A stretch of 64,000 nt of DNA from Cristatella mucedo (lineage: Eukaryota > Bryozoa > Phylactolaemata > Cristatellidae). The stretch is taken from the NCBI GenBank assembly GCA_009760855.2, contig WPIO01000014.1:1637501-1701500 (forward strand). Reading direction: 5' to 3'. The first letter of the stretch is position 1. Each line of letters starts with the position of its first letter. Shown piece by piece: positions 45,191-56,216 of this stretch. Made by a program: the position numbers and the translations under genes. Below the pieces are notes generated by a model that saw only the letters and a program-made list of their open reading frames with translations, did not search any database and was not told the DNA's origin.

Positions 45191-45717
45191 AAAAGTGAAA
45201 GAGACTGAAGTCAAGATTTGAGCGCTTCACGAACCACGTCATGGTATTGAGTGCATGCCCAGAAGTTGGCCGGGCTCACTAGCTAAGCTGGGCTTACCAC
45301 TAGTTCAACGGACACTGAGGTTTGCATATCCATCCAGCACTGAATTTAAACTTGCATGCATGCACACTCATCTGCAAAAGTAATTGGATTACCCTGAATG
45401 AGCTCTTTACCAACGAAGAAAGTCACGACGCCCGAGCGTCAGCCTAAGAACTTACAAAGTTGGTCGACTAAAGGTTTCTGAGCAGAATTATGCGCGAGAA
45501 CAGACATTTTCTACCGAAGTTGGCAGCCAAAATCTCCTGCCATTCGTTTAGCGACGGGTGCTCATCTAAAGGCCGCATGCACGAGGCTGGAGTAGGGGGA
45601 GAGGCTGAAGCTCTCTCTCCCTCTCAGATTGAGGCTGCAGCGGCGGTGCAAGGCTGCAATGCTAAAACTGCTGCCAATCAAACCCCTTCGCTAAAGCCAG
45701 CCCCTGAGCCCCCTCTC

Positions 45718-45783
45718 AGAGATCCTACATCTTGGAGATCCGACATCTTAGAGACTTCGAGATCTCAGAGATCCGACAGCATC
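45718..45783. repeat. Four imperfect 16-17-nt tandem units
   Basis: Units AGAGATCCTACATCTT, GGAGATCCGACATCTT, AGAGACTTCGAGATCTC and AGAGATCCGACAGCATC follow one another directly. Confidence 0.8.
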
Positions 45784-45820
45784 TATTTCCGGGATCCTAC
45801 CGGCCTTCCTGGGGGTGGGG

Positions 45821-45834
45821 CCACCAGAGGGCAC
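45821..45834 (+). promoter_or_regulatory. Strong CTCF-like motif
   Basis: CCACCAGAGGGCAC is essentially the textbook CTCF core, preceded by GGGG and followed by TGTC. It is in the same orientation as the site at 44391 and lies at the edge of the CpG-rich block. Confidence 0.5.
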
Positions 45835-46500
45835 TGTCTGTCGCGGTCCGGTCCGTGCGGCGGCGCTCAGAAGGTCGTGTAACAGCGCGTGCTCTCATTC
45901 GAGCTCGCACAGAGAGCAAACAAGCCTGACGAACCACATCGCAAGACATTCGTGCAGCGTATTTTAACCTCAAGCGCTGGCTGCTGGGGTAGCGAACAAC
46001 GCGATGAGTGCGGTCGCGAGCTCTTCTCGTCTACAAGAGCAACGAGGCTCAGTTTTTGCACTCGGCGCGAGCTCGAGTTTTCTCACGCGCGCACCACTTT
46101 CTGAGCACCGCAGCTGGCGGGAACCCGCACAATGGTTGGTGTGCCTGACGTGACACGAACGCGCAAATACCTGATCGTGTGGGCGTTACCGTGCCGCCCG
46201 CAACCGGACTTGCACGCTCCGCCCGACCAATGAGGACGCTACGCGTACGACGTGCGAGTATTGCAACCCTCTATTGCCCACGCTGCACTCGTTTGCCAGT
46301 TTGATGGCCTGTGCGAACGCTGTCCACTCCTCTCTCTTCTTCCCTCAACGCTCCCGAGCGGCCTCTACGACGCCAGTGACTAACAGTCAACTGTGCGAGC
46401 ACCAGCCGCGTGCTTCCAATGCAGCCGTTGTCGTTTTTCCAGCCCAAACTTTAGGGACTTCTCCCTTCATCGCGCGCGCTTTCGCGCGCTGACCCATCTC

Positions 46501-48970
46501 AGCACTATCAGGATCATCACTCAGCACTATCGCGGATCTCAGCACTGCCAGGCTTAGAAAGCGGTTCCAGAGGTTCGTCCTAAGCAGGCCATCGTTTGAA
46601 AGAACCAAGAGTTTCTCCAAAAAGAAACTACCACTTTTATTTAGGTGGAGCTGAGAAATAGGGATGCTAGCACGATACGCATTTGCCGCTAGTGCGTTCA
46701 AGGCAAGTTTCTGCCGGAGCTATTATTACTATTCTTTAAATGAGCACACTTTTTTATAGAGTTTTTAATGATGCAAAGTCTGTAGACATGCCCAGCGAGG
46801 CATGTCAATCTTCAAGCCCTTGGTTCGAGACGTCCGGACTCTTCAACAATTCGCATTTCCCTTTACGCCGCTTCTGGATGTGCGCGGAGTCGAGGAGAAT
46901 TGTTGGTTTATTGAAAATGGGTTTCCAGTATTCAAGAGCCTTTGTGGGAGACGCAAATTACACGGATTGCTTTAGATTATTTTTTATTCACAATTATGCC
47001 AGAATTTTTCCAAGAAATCAAATAGTAATTACAAGGCACAGCTAAAACTCCAAGTGGAATAGAGTGGCAAGTTTTCAGAGGTGCTGAAGAGCCTTGCCAA
47101 TCAGGCTTCGAAGGAATCCTTGCTCCATCCTTGCGCCACATCTCTTCAAGTCAAGGTTTAACCTCATCATGTAAATATAATAGCTGGCCCTTGGTCAAAG
47201 CTAATTTTTCCTTCTCGCTCTTATTAACAAGTATTACGAGCCCGATGCGGCAGGGATCTTCCTGCTAAGCTGATTGTACTTACAGGTCTCACAGAGTTAC
47301 AGGAACTAAAAATAGCACGCTATTAAGCTAGAGGAATCGCTGTTTGGCGAGGAAAACGATTTATCTAATACGAAACATTCCGGAAGCAAGATTGTGAAAT
47401 AGGCAGGCTTTAAGAACACTAGATGTTCTCGTTCTTGCAGATGTCTATTAGAAAGCATCTCTAACAAATCACATTTGCACCTCAACTATAATAAAAGGCT
47501 GCCAGCATTGGTCGTGCCTGCATCGTTGGCTCATAGGCGCGGAGCGCAGGTAACTGCTCTCTAGAGAAAGACGAGCTGCGCTATATTTACCGCGTCGGGA
47601 AAACCTGCATTTCAATGTACTCTAGCCAAAGGACGGGGCTCGTGTCGACCAAATCACTTTTAACCAATGTCCGTTAAACATCAGGTGCGCCTGACTAGCT
47701 GAATTCTTACGTTTTCAGTATTATCTAATTTCCGAAAGGAATTTATAGGTTTACCACGAGTTATGTCTAGTAAAAACGACAATAAGAAGCTGCGGCACTT
47801 TGTTATATCGCAAAGCCACTCAGGAACTCAGGTTGAGCGGGCTCAAGGTGCTAGGAGAAAAGCTGCTGCTTGGCTACCCAGTAATTAACGTGTGCAATTT
47901 GCCATGGAAACTAGTGAGATCAATTAAACCCTTAATTTTCACTCTTCGTACTCATCCTGGTGCGTCTTGTAATCTTGGAAATTTTACCCCTATAAAACCG
48001 TAGCAACTGTCGATCAAGTTGGTAGAAGTCGAGCTGAATGAATTTACTGTGCACAATGGCCATTGCTGTGAAGTAGAAACGGTCGCAACGGAGTGTGAGT
48101 ATTTTCTCCCGATTGATTTATATCAATTTCGTCATCTAGATGCATGCAGCAAAAAGAATATTGAAAGTCATCTTGAGCGTTTTATTGGGGTACTCACTGA
48201 TGGCAACGATAGGCGAGGGCTTAGAAAAATCGAGGTAGGCTACCTTTTTTGAATTGCAAATTAAGTCAGACGTTTCTTCAAGGAATTGCATAGCAGAGCC
48301 GTATAACGAGGCCGAGAATCTAATAACTGACCATGAGATTGTGTGACTCACTGTTTGCTGCTCAACCAAGGCTGAGATCAAGCCTCGCATACCTGAAGAA
48401 TTGTTTGAGCTGTAAATTAAGGCCGAACTTGAGTCATTATGAGCGGAATAGTTAATTACCCTTTCTCCGAGGCCAAGCCAGACGGCCTTAGAAGAAGCTT
48501 CAGACGACCAACGGCCACTCTTCTGGAGGGGGCGGGGCTCAGCAACCTAGATACTGAATTGTTTTAAGCAATTGGAAGCATTCCAACCAATAGCTGACAG
48601 CCTTCTGGAGCCACGGGACCTCTACAAGCGTATCCTACTTGAATCCTCCTTATTGGCTTACACATTAAATCAAATATTGAGTATCAACCCTCGAAACGCG
48701 TCAAAGGAGCACGTACAAATTATTTGTTAGCCAGGGGCGTTTTCGGAAAGAAGTAATCGCGCTCCACTAGGTCACTCAATCAACAGCCATCTTTTAATAA
48801 ATCGCTGCAGTCCCTCATTACGATGCGACAGCTCGAGCTTCATATCATGGACAGCTGTATTGTTACTAGGGTTTATTCGGAATAGATTCAATCACCGCCG
48901 AGCCATAGTTTAAAACAATAATATGCATATAGCAAACTCCCATCAGATGGGTGAATAACTCTCAGGTAGT
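46501..48970. other. No gene recognised
   Basis: Two frames are worth listing: 47800-48003 (67 codons) and 48019-48252 (77 codons, + strand, containing ESHLERFIGVLTDGNDRRG and followed by a donor-like GAGGTAGGC inside its end). Neither matches a family I know. They could be exons or chance. Confidence 0.3.
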
Positions 48971-49030
48971 CCATTCATCACATTGAGTTCCCTGAGGGTG
49001 CTTTATCAAGTACGTTATTATTGTTATTAT
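48971..49030 (+). mobile_element. Family B 3' end only
   Basis: ATTGAGTTCCCTGAGGGTGC, TTTATCAAGTACGTTATTAT is the last ~50 bp of LINE B with its triplet tail. Confidence 0.8.
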
Positions 49031-49229
49031 CAGCAAAAGACCTTGGAAACAATGAGAGTTTTGGTATGGGCTACTCAGCATTTATTCTAACCATAGCCTA
49101 ACCAGCCACCTGATCGAGCTGACTACCGTTGACTACAATTGATAAGTTTGTTAGCTCCCTAGGAGCAAGATTGGTGACTGTAAAAAGTCGATGCCCAACG
49201 CTTACTTAATACCCAGTTGAATCCCTATT

Positions 49230-50640
49230 AACACGCAACACAACTCTTGACAACACCCTCGACCTGTTTTCCCTGTCAGAGACCTGGCAGAAACTGACCA
49301 GTTGCCGGAATATAACCGAGGCCACACAAACAGGCTTCTCTTTCTTTCATATGCCAAGGTAAAAGCTGAACTGACTTAAAAGCTTCATTTATATAACGGT
49401 AGAAGAGTCTATACGGGTACTACCATCGCTTGCAGTGTGGAATAAAAGGATAGCTCACTGTGAGACTCGAGCCCACGACCTACGTTATGAAGAGCGAGTC
49501 CTTTATTTCCCGGAATAAGATCCAGATGCAAGAAACGTTGTTATTTAACTACTTTTCTTCCTTAATTTAAACAGTTATTAGTCCCATCTAAGCAGACTTC
49601 CTAGTCGCTTTCTTTCAAGTCCTTCTAAGAACTAGTAGTCAATGGGAGCAGTTATCTAATGCCCCAGGACATCATTTCTCCTATATTTGAAATTTTTCTG
49701 ACCTCATTTCTATTCCACTTGCAAGAAATTGTCCCTTCCTCGTTTTGGGTGATTTTAAACTTTATTTTGATGGCTTAACTGACGCGTGGGTACCCAATTT
49801 TGTACACAGAATGACTCATTTTTTTGTAGCTCATATGCATGACCCCACTGGCAACAAAGACAACAAAGTCGATCAAATATTATCTCACGATAGTAGGCTA
49901 TTACCTCTGGCTATCACAGTAGCTGACCACACGTGGATAATATTCAGTTAAGATAGCTATATCCTGGAAGACTAATTTCCCCCATTTTCTTGTAGTACCG
50001 AAATTTCCGAAATTAAGTAAGTATAACTGGTAACCTCATTTTGAAGTTAACTTCCGAATCAAAAAAGAACAAATCAACTAACCCTCTAAACCCGATTCCC
50101 CGCAGTCTTGTTTGCACGATGCATAGATCTGCTGCTGCCATGCATGGCTAAGATAATCAATAAATCCTTAGCCTCAGGTCTCGTCACTGGAGATTTAAAA
50201 AAGGCCATGTTGTTTGGCCGCTGCGTAGGAAAGCTAAAAGAGAACACAAGAATTTCAAACATATTGGCCTGTCTCCCGACTGACGTTCTGAACTAGCAGA
50301 ACGAATTGTGGCAGACCAGCTGAATTCTTACATTGAAACTGGAAACCTAGCAAGTGAGTTCCCGTATACTTTTTCGTGCTAATCACTCCACAGAGCAATG
50401 CATTGATTGGGTAAATAACGAAATTCTCAGAAATGCAGACGTAGGTAGCGTTTCTCTTCCTTTTTTTACGTAGTATTAAGGCAGCGTTTGATCACCAAGT
50501 TTTTTTAGGGCGTCTCTTATCTCGCCTCGGCTGCAGTGGCACTGCCCTGCAATCATTTTTATGTCAAGTTGCGAAAAGCATTTGAGGAACTGCTAAAGTA
50601 TGGGCTAACCTAGAGCCACGTGCTTGATCTGATTGTTTTC
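49230..50640 (+). mobile_element. CR1-like family B, degenerate copy B9
   Basis: Endonuclease remnants are LFSLSETWQKL (about 49270) and LGDFKLYFDGLTDAW, DPTGNKDNKVDQILSHDS, VADHTW (49745-49945), the GDFN, H-x-LDQIL and SDH landmarks of AP-type endonucleases. RT-start remnants are FARCIDLLLPCMAKIINKSL and ASGL, then NHSTEQ-type text near 50380. It is broken by frameshifts and by a SINE-2 insertion at 49376-49515. Confidence 0.8.
49376..49515 (-). mobile_element. SINE-2 copy inside LINE B9
   Basis: TTCATTTATATAACGGTAGA, ACTACCATCGCTTGCAGTGT, AGACTCGAGCCCACGACCTA, GAAGAGCGAGTCC is in the same order as the other minus-strand SINE-2 copies. It lies between two parts of the B9 endonuclease. Confidence 0.75.
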
Positions 50641-50984
50641 ACATGCTATACTTTCACATTTCTTAAGTTATCGCCAAAAATGTCAAGGTTTTCATTGCTT
50701 GCTCTGTAGCTTGATCAGTTTACGAATGTGCCTTAGAAAGGCTACTAAATACGGAAATAAGGCGATCGTTTTGGCTATAAAGTTACTAGTGTAAGGCTTA
50801 CATAGAAACTAGAAGCCTCATGTTGAACTCCAGCACAACACTTCAACCACGTGAGCTCCTTAAGACGACTCTGCTGGCATTATCGTACATTTCACTCGCA
50901 CAAATTATTCATTGTTTGTATTGCACTTTCAATGTTACCTTTTCATTTCGAAGAGCATTCAAAGAAAATAAGCCTTGTCGGCTA

Positions 50985-51243
50985 CTCTACTGCCGCCGAA
51001 TGTGGTACGTGTTTTCCAGCAATACTATGGGGCTACCACCATGCTACTAATTTCCTCGACTGCCAATCTGACTCGGTTGAGGGTATCACTTCCTCTTTGT
51101 CGCTAGTGACAAAATCTTTCGTCTGCCGATTATTAACGAAAAGCTGCTTCGCCTTTGACTGAGTGATAGAAAACTGTCAAGCGTAGCACAGCTTCGTAGA
51201 CTTTCAGAGAGAAAGAGAGATAGAGAGAGATAGAGATAGAGAT

Positions 51244-51340
<97 letters not shown>

Positions 51341-51355
51341 ATCATTACATTACAT
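50985..51355 (+). mobile_element. CR1-like family A, 3' fragment A6 with GA expansion
   Basis: CTACTCTACTGCCGCCGAAT, ATGCTACTAATTTCCTCGAC, TGCCAATCTGACTCGG matches the end of the A ORF. The terminal GGAGATACATTACATT is replaced by a long (GA)n run at 51206-51341 followed by ATCATTACATTACATAAG. Confidence 0.75.
51206..51341. repeat. (GA)n microsatellite at a LINE terminus
   Basis: GAGATA and GATAGA units lead into ~90 bp of GA. The array sits exactly where the GGAGA of the family A terminus is expected. Confidence 0.95.
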
Positions 51356-51694
51356 AAGTATTCCATTCCACAGTTTCTGAATTGATACGTGCACTCCGTT
51401 ATTGCATTCTAGTATTGGTCAGCTTGCTTAGTTAAGGAGTTGGCAATGCTTCTCCATATCCATATGCAATCTGTATTACACGTACTACGCTAAACAATAC
51501 ATATTCAGTCCGTGCAATTAACTTTGAGCGTGGTTTTTCAAGCCCTAGCTTAGATGTTAAGGTTAGTTGATGCTAGTGAGAGTGCCTTGCATAAAAAATT
51601 GACGATTGGCAGACAAAACCCCACCCATTGGAAGAGGCTTTTGGCAACTTTTTTGCTCTATGAAGTCTGCCAACTCCGAGCCAAGAGAATGGGG

Positions 51695-52129
51695 CAGTCG
51701 AACTCCTCTGGAAAACAACGAATGTACAGCCAATACTTTCCAGAAAGATTAGAAAGCCATTCCGCCATTGCTGCACCATACCTGGTATTATAAGGTTTCA
51801 AAAGCCACTGCTGCTACTAACCAGCTGCTTATTCCCGAGCCAGAAGATATTAAGTGCTCCAGCATATGGCGTCACGGAAAAAGATAAAAATCAATTCCGC
51901 TAAATCAAAACCTCTGCATATCGCTTTCGATATTGGGATTTCCAGGGCACCTCTGTGGAAATCCCCTAGAGAAATTTTCGCAAAGGTGATTCATCGATGG
52001 CCGACGGAGCAGTCAGTATTGCGACACTGGAATTTCGCGAGGTATTAGCCACATGAACTACTATAGCCACATCACTTTCGCTGCATAGTGAGCAGCCACG
52101 CTCAGCTGCACGCTTCAGCGAAATTGTTA
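51695..52129. repeat. ~430-bp dispersed repeat, copy 1
   Basis: Collinear with 58340-58775 in the same orientation, with long identical runs (CACCTCTGTGGAAATCCCCT, CCACTGCTGCTACTAACCAG). It contains a 10-bp stem (51935-51944 with 51956-51965). No coding capacity; type unknown. Confidence 0.9.
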
Positions 52130-52177
52130 AACTTCTACTCCTGTAGAAGCGACTACTGGCTTGTTTGGCTGGTGAGG

Positions 52178-52368
52178 ATTAAATAAATAAATAAATAAAT
52201 CCTAGCTGATTAAACAGCCTCTTTTGTATAGCGACAGAAGAGCCATTACGGCTATCACCACCGCTTGCAGTGGCGATAAAGGATCACCCACCACAGGAAT
52301 CGAACCCACGACCTCGGGACCGAGGTCGTGAAAGCAACCGCCTTACCCAGTGTGCCATCACTGCTCAC
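52178..52368 (-). mobile_element. SINE-2, best copy (minus)
   Basis: On the minus strand the head has an A box TGGCACACTGGGTAAGG and B box GGGTTCGATTCC, both close to tRNA promoters. A centre (TGATCCTTTATCGCCACTGC) and an (ATTT)n tail (complement AAAT at 52179-52200) follow. Between the boxes lies a perfect 11-bp palindrome at 52307-52330. The tail differs from SINE-1, so a different LINE partner is likely. Confidence 0.85.
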
Positions 52369-52629
52369 GCAAAGGACAGATCACAAGAACCCAGCGAATG
52401 CTGTATAGGACAGATACGTTTTCTTCTTCTTCTTAATTGCCAATTCAGGGGATGTCGTGACACGTTCCTTATCTGGAAACATGCGCTTCGGTCGTTGCTA
52501 CATCCTAGGACGAACCAGGACTGGGCTCGAAAGTCAAGCTTGGTTACTCAGGAGGCAGCAGCAGGAAGGTGAATGCTGCGCAGCAAAAGTAGGCGATTTC
52601 CGAGTAAAAAGTAAAGGTATACAGATCTT

Positions 52630-52765
52630 GTATTACAGAAGTTTTATTTATACATCAGCAGAAGACTTATAGCAGCTATCGTCCAACTTTTAGCAGGCAA
52701 TCTTTGATTGCATACCGAAGGGTTTTAACCTACGACCTGGATATTGTGCCGACGAAGCACCTTAC
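52630..52765 (-). repeat. SINE-2 copy, degenerate (minus)
   Basis: TTTATTTATACATCAGCAGA, AGACTTATAGCAGCTATCGT, then AACCTACGACCTGGATATTG and GACGAAGCACC. Same order, heavily substituted. Confidence 0.55.
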
Positions 52766-53246
52766 TAACGTCTTCCTTCATGAGTGCCTGCAAACCGGTC
52801 GGGCGTTTTGTCCATATAGCATCTGCAGTAGCAGTGAGAGGCCATAAGTTAAGAATAAAAGTGATATTATGTTGAAACAGCAGGCTAAGTTCGTATTGCA
52901 CATGAGCTTTGCCCTGAGCAACACGTTGACAGTGCTGTGCTGTACCACTAGGAAAACAATAGGGACTTTGACCCAATCAAATTCGAATAGTTATGTGAGG
53001 AAATGGAACTCTGAATTTGGCCAGCTATGATGGATAGACCATGTGCTCGACTGGTCCCTGTTAATAAACGGAATGCACCTAGTCAATCGAAAATTCAAAC
53101 GAGGCAGCAAAAAAGCCCTGTTCGACGTGGCTAGCCACCGAGTTGTTACTACTGAATGTGGCACTGGTCATCTTGCTCGAGCTTTCATGACAAGGTCCGT
53201 TACCATTCGTAGGTTTCTAGAACGACCTGTCTCTTTTCTATTGCAG

Positions 53247-53396
53247 CCTAGCCGCTGTGTCAATCAAATTGACGAAGTTTGCAAAGATATTGAGAAGACC
53301 ATCAATCAGACGATTCAGAATACGATAAACTCTCTCGAGAAAGACTGCAGTCGCATTGCCGACCTTGTTAACAAGAGGCTCCAGAAAGACAAGTGA
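53247..53396 (+). CDS. Possible terminal exon of an unidentified helical protein
   Basis: A good 3' splice site (CTGTCTCTTTTCTATTGCAG ending at 53246) precedes a 150-nt segment that ends in TGA (53394-53396). It encodes 49 residues starting PSRCVNQIDEVCKDIE and ending SRIADLVNKRLQKDK. The segment is rich in charged and hydrophobic residues in heptad-like spacing, so a C-terminal coiled coil or helix bundle is likely. Codon use is varied and unlike the repeats around it. The reading frame continues upstream (from 53043), but that part does not look like this protein. I found no convincing upstream exon in the window part nearby and do not recognise the family. Confidence 0.4.
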   Translation, partial: PSRCVNQIDEVCKDIEKTINQTIQNTINSLEKDCSRIADLVNKRLQKDK

Positions 53397-54002
53397 GGCT
53401 CCCTTTTGATTGACCCCCCCCACCCACCGTGTGGTGCATGTGCCGACTACCTGTGCACGTTTTGGCCGGCTTTCCGCGCTTGTGGGTTGCAGTCAGGCAG
53501 CTCGTTCGTTAAAGTGGTTTCGGTTCATGCTATTGCTGCGATGTGACTGTGTGCTCATGCCTGTTCTTCTTGCCTGAAAGCTTGGAATGCTGCAGCTGCA
53601 GTGCCGAGATCTTTGTTCTCGCATGAATTCGGGAATTTCAGAATTATAATACAAGTGAATCAGAGTCGTGCTTATTTAGCTGATACGTGTGCCCTTCATG
53701 CTTCAAAGTGCTAGGCTAGATATCGAATGATACAGCACAGATTTGCTACCACTGTCTGTTTGCTACCTATACGGGCCGTCTCTCAGCTGTCCCGGTAGCC
53801 TAGATCTTTATCGGATTTCCCATTTAATGAGAGCATTCTTCCTGACAGTGCTAATCTGGATCGCATTAAAACATTCGGCAGTTGTAGGTTTGCAGATTGG
53901 TGGTTAACCAGCAAATACCGGTGCACAGATAATCACTTGTGAATGCCTATGTTTTGCCTTATTGTCGAAGTACAGGCTGCCCATTAATGTCATCTCGTTC
54001 GG
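53397..54002. other. No gene seen; possible 3' UTR
   Basis: A poly-C run (CCCCCCCC at about 53415) and GT-rich sequence. It may be the untranslated end of the exon just upstream. No AATAAA was noticed close by. Confidence 0.3.
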
Positions 54003-54125
54003 AGCATCAGAGCTTCACGACCCATGAAGTCGTGTGTTCGAGTCCACCAGCAGGAGATCCTTTATTGCCCGCTGCAACCTAGTGATAGCAGCGAAGGCTT
54101 TGCTGCTGCTATACAAATTAGGTTT
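54003..54125 (+). mobile_element. SINE-2 copy (plus)
   Basis: GCATCAGAGCTTCACGACCC, ATGAAGTCGTGTGTTCGAGT, CCACCAGCAGGAGATCCTTT, ATTGCCCGCTGCAACCTAGT: plus-strand B box GTGTTCGAGTCC and the SINE-2 centre, ending GCTGCTGCTATACAAATTAG. Confidence 0.7.
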
Positions 54126-54459
54126 TTTTGAACAGATCACCGTGACCATACTTGGCTTGTGTGATGATGACCTGCATAAGTCTGTTAGAATGCCAGTTTA
54201 TGCACTTTGCCGCGTGAAAATGTAGGACAGTAAGCAGTGTAAGTTTGTATTGATGGCACTTTTAAACAATGGAATGTGCCAAAGGTCTAGTACGACCGCC
54301 AGTTTGCACACGAGCTTAATCAGACAGAGCCAGCATCAGCCGAAGTGGCTTGCTATTGCTGAGCACTGCCGGGCTGCTAGCACTGCCAAGTGATTGCAAT
54401 CCCAATCTTTAGATGGGTCAGCTGAAATCCTGTGTCGGTTGTGTGCTGGCTGCCACCTT

Positions 54460-54602
54460 CCTTCGTGAGATATAGTCTGTCGGCTAGTGCGTGCATACCG
54501 ATAGCTGCTTGGGCTTTGAGTGCACTGTAGAAAACTCCTGCATAACACCCACCCAGTCTTTGTGGCTTTGTGGAGTTACAGACCGAGATACATTACATTA
54601 TT
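54460..54602 (+). mobile_element. CR1-like family A 3' end, fragment A7
   Basis: CTTCGTGAGATATAGTCTGT, then AACACCCACCCAGTCTTTGT, GGAGTTACAGACCGAGATAC and ATTACATTATT. It is the last ~140 bp of family A with the intact tail. Confidence 0.85.
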
Positions 54603-55069
54603 GTGCTGTGCAATTGAGCTACCTAGCTTGGCTGTGGTAGATGCTAGATGGCTAACTGGTCACGAGTGTAACCAGGGATTGTTGTGGGCAGTGGGCCAAG
54701 CCATGATTCGCCAGCTGTCTCAAACTTAGCAATGGTGGCCAGATCGAGGCAAAGGTCAAAGTCAAGAATCTGTGCTCAGGCGGGACCCACCTCGGAGCAG
54801 TGCTAGTCTCGCCCTGTCTACAGTCGTTGTGTGCAGTTTACAGCACCCTAGCTGTCACTTATAGCGCCTTAATAAAAAAATAAAATGAAAAATGTGCACG
54901 GTCAGTTTCTACTAGACGTTTTTACCTTATTAAATCTTTCTCTGTCCAGTATTTGTAAGCTATCTAGAAAGAGATGTAGGCCTCTTAGAGTTAAATTGGA
55001 TCATTATTATTTCTTACACCGAGCTTGCTGTTCATGAAGCATGTGCAAACCTTTCTTCTTAACCTAGCA

Positions 55070-55240
55070 ACAACGTGCTTGCTCTTCGAGAAAAGAGAAA
55101 GTGAGAAGAAGCATAGCAGAGTCATGAGAGCAGTCGAGGAAGTGTGTAGCATGGAGGTAGCAGCTCAGGATGGCTGGAAAGGACCTACCACAGTCGGCAG
55201 CAGGACGGAGAATAGATGTCGTTGCGTGATGGCTCTGACT
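55070..55240 (-). mobile_element. CR1-like family A fragment A8 (minus)
   Basis: GAGAAAGTGAGAAGAAGCAT, AGCAGAGTCATGAGAGCAGT, GAGGTAGCAGCTCAGGATGG parallels 59865-59945 of copy A9. An internal piece of the A ORF end without tail. Confidence 0.75.
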
Positions 55241-55814
55241 TCATGCTATCTTAGATTGTGCGTGCTTGCCCGTATTCTACCAGTAGGTATCTTTTCACAT
55301 AGTAGGATGTTTGGCTAAACACACTAGCAGGATTGTTGCTACAGGAATCACACAGACAACGAATTGAAGGACTGTTAGGATTGTACACGTAGTAGTGATT
55401 GAGATAAGCAGATGTGCTGTTGAATGGGCCTCAGTAGACCTTTAGGGTGTGAACAGCTCTTATGTGTGCTGATTTGGATAAGTTTACAGTCTGAAATGTA
55501 AATACCATGTAAGGTCTTATGGCATTCTTTGTGAGCCAGGAGCAGCAGTTCGTAGTGGTAGCACTTGGCAAGAGTGCATGGGAACGACGAGCATAGAGGC
55601 TGCAGTGAGAAGTTGTAGTGCAGTGCATCAATCGCATGCAGGCATGCAAAGGCCGGACCCCCACAGGGTAGGATCTTGTGTTTCTCTCTCTCTCTCTCTC
55701 TCTCTCTCCCTTATTACCTGTTGTTTTTAGTAAATAGCTCTTGTGGCTTGCCTCTTGTCTGCCTGGAGCTTACACGGCCGATTTGCCTGTGTTTTATGTA
55801 AGAGTGTAGAAAAA

Positions 55815-55892
55815 GATTTAATTCTCTTCAGCACTTTACAAAAGTCTTATTATTATTACTATTGTTCTTATTATTGTTATTATTATTATGTT
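55815..55892 (+). repeat. Degenerate LINE B tail
   Basis: GATTTAATTCTCTTCAGCAC, TTTACAAAAGTCTTATTATT and further ATT units resemble the family B terminus. A short (TC)n run lies upstream at about 55683-55709. Confidence 0.5.
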
Positions 55893-56153
55893 GGACGTTC
55901 TCGAAAGCAGGAACAGCAACAAATGCTGCCCGGCGTAGGTAGGGCTTCTCCATACTTTGCATCATATCTTGAATTACGATGAATAACATTAATTATGCAA
56001 ATTCGTCGGGTTTTTTGTTCATGACTCGGCGACCGAGCTTCGATAAGGGAAAGGCAAATCGAAACTGCCCTCGGCAAGCCTACTCTTCCCGAGATCGAAT
56101 TGCAGTTGCCTCTAACAAGTACAAACAGACGTTCGGATAAGGACGTCGAGGTG

Positions 56154-56161
56154 TATAAATA
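56154..56161 (+). promoter_or_regulatory. TATA box of a putative micropeptide gene
   Basis: TATAAATA lies 63 bp before the ATG at 56217. A start site ~30 bp downstream would leave a 5' UTR of about 30 nt. Confidence 0.45.
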
Positions 56162-56216
56162 GTGTAATGAGTGAATTCAACCGAGTTGGATTGGACTGAA
56201 TTGCATTGGTGTAGCC

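Larger units (their letters stand above)
45400..46500. other. CpG-rich block, no gene recognised
   Basis: The base composition is clearly richer in GC and CpG than its surroundings, most strongly at 45830-46500 (many CGCG, GCGAGCTC and ACGCG words and a GCGCGC...GCGCGC palindrome near 46471). A CCAAT at about 46226 and a CTCF-like site at 45821 lie in it. It may be a CpG-island-like promoter or an element-derived block. No ORF has a known domain; the longest is 130 codons (45490-45882, +). Confidence 0.35.

Noticed and set aside
46274-46701. Coding exons in the CpG-rich block
   Set aside because: The ORFs on both strands overlap, are short and have no known domain or convincing splice pattern.
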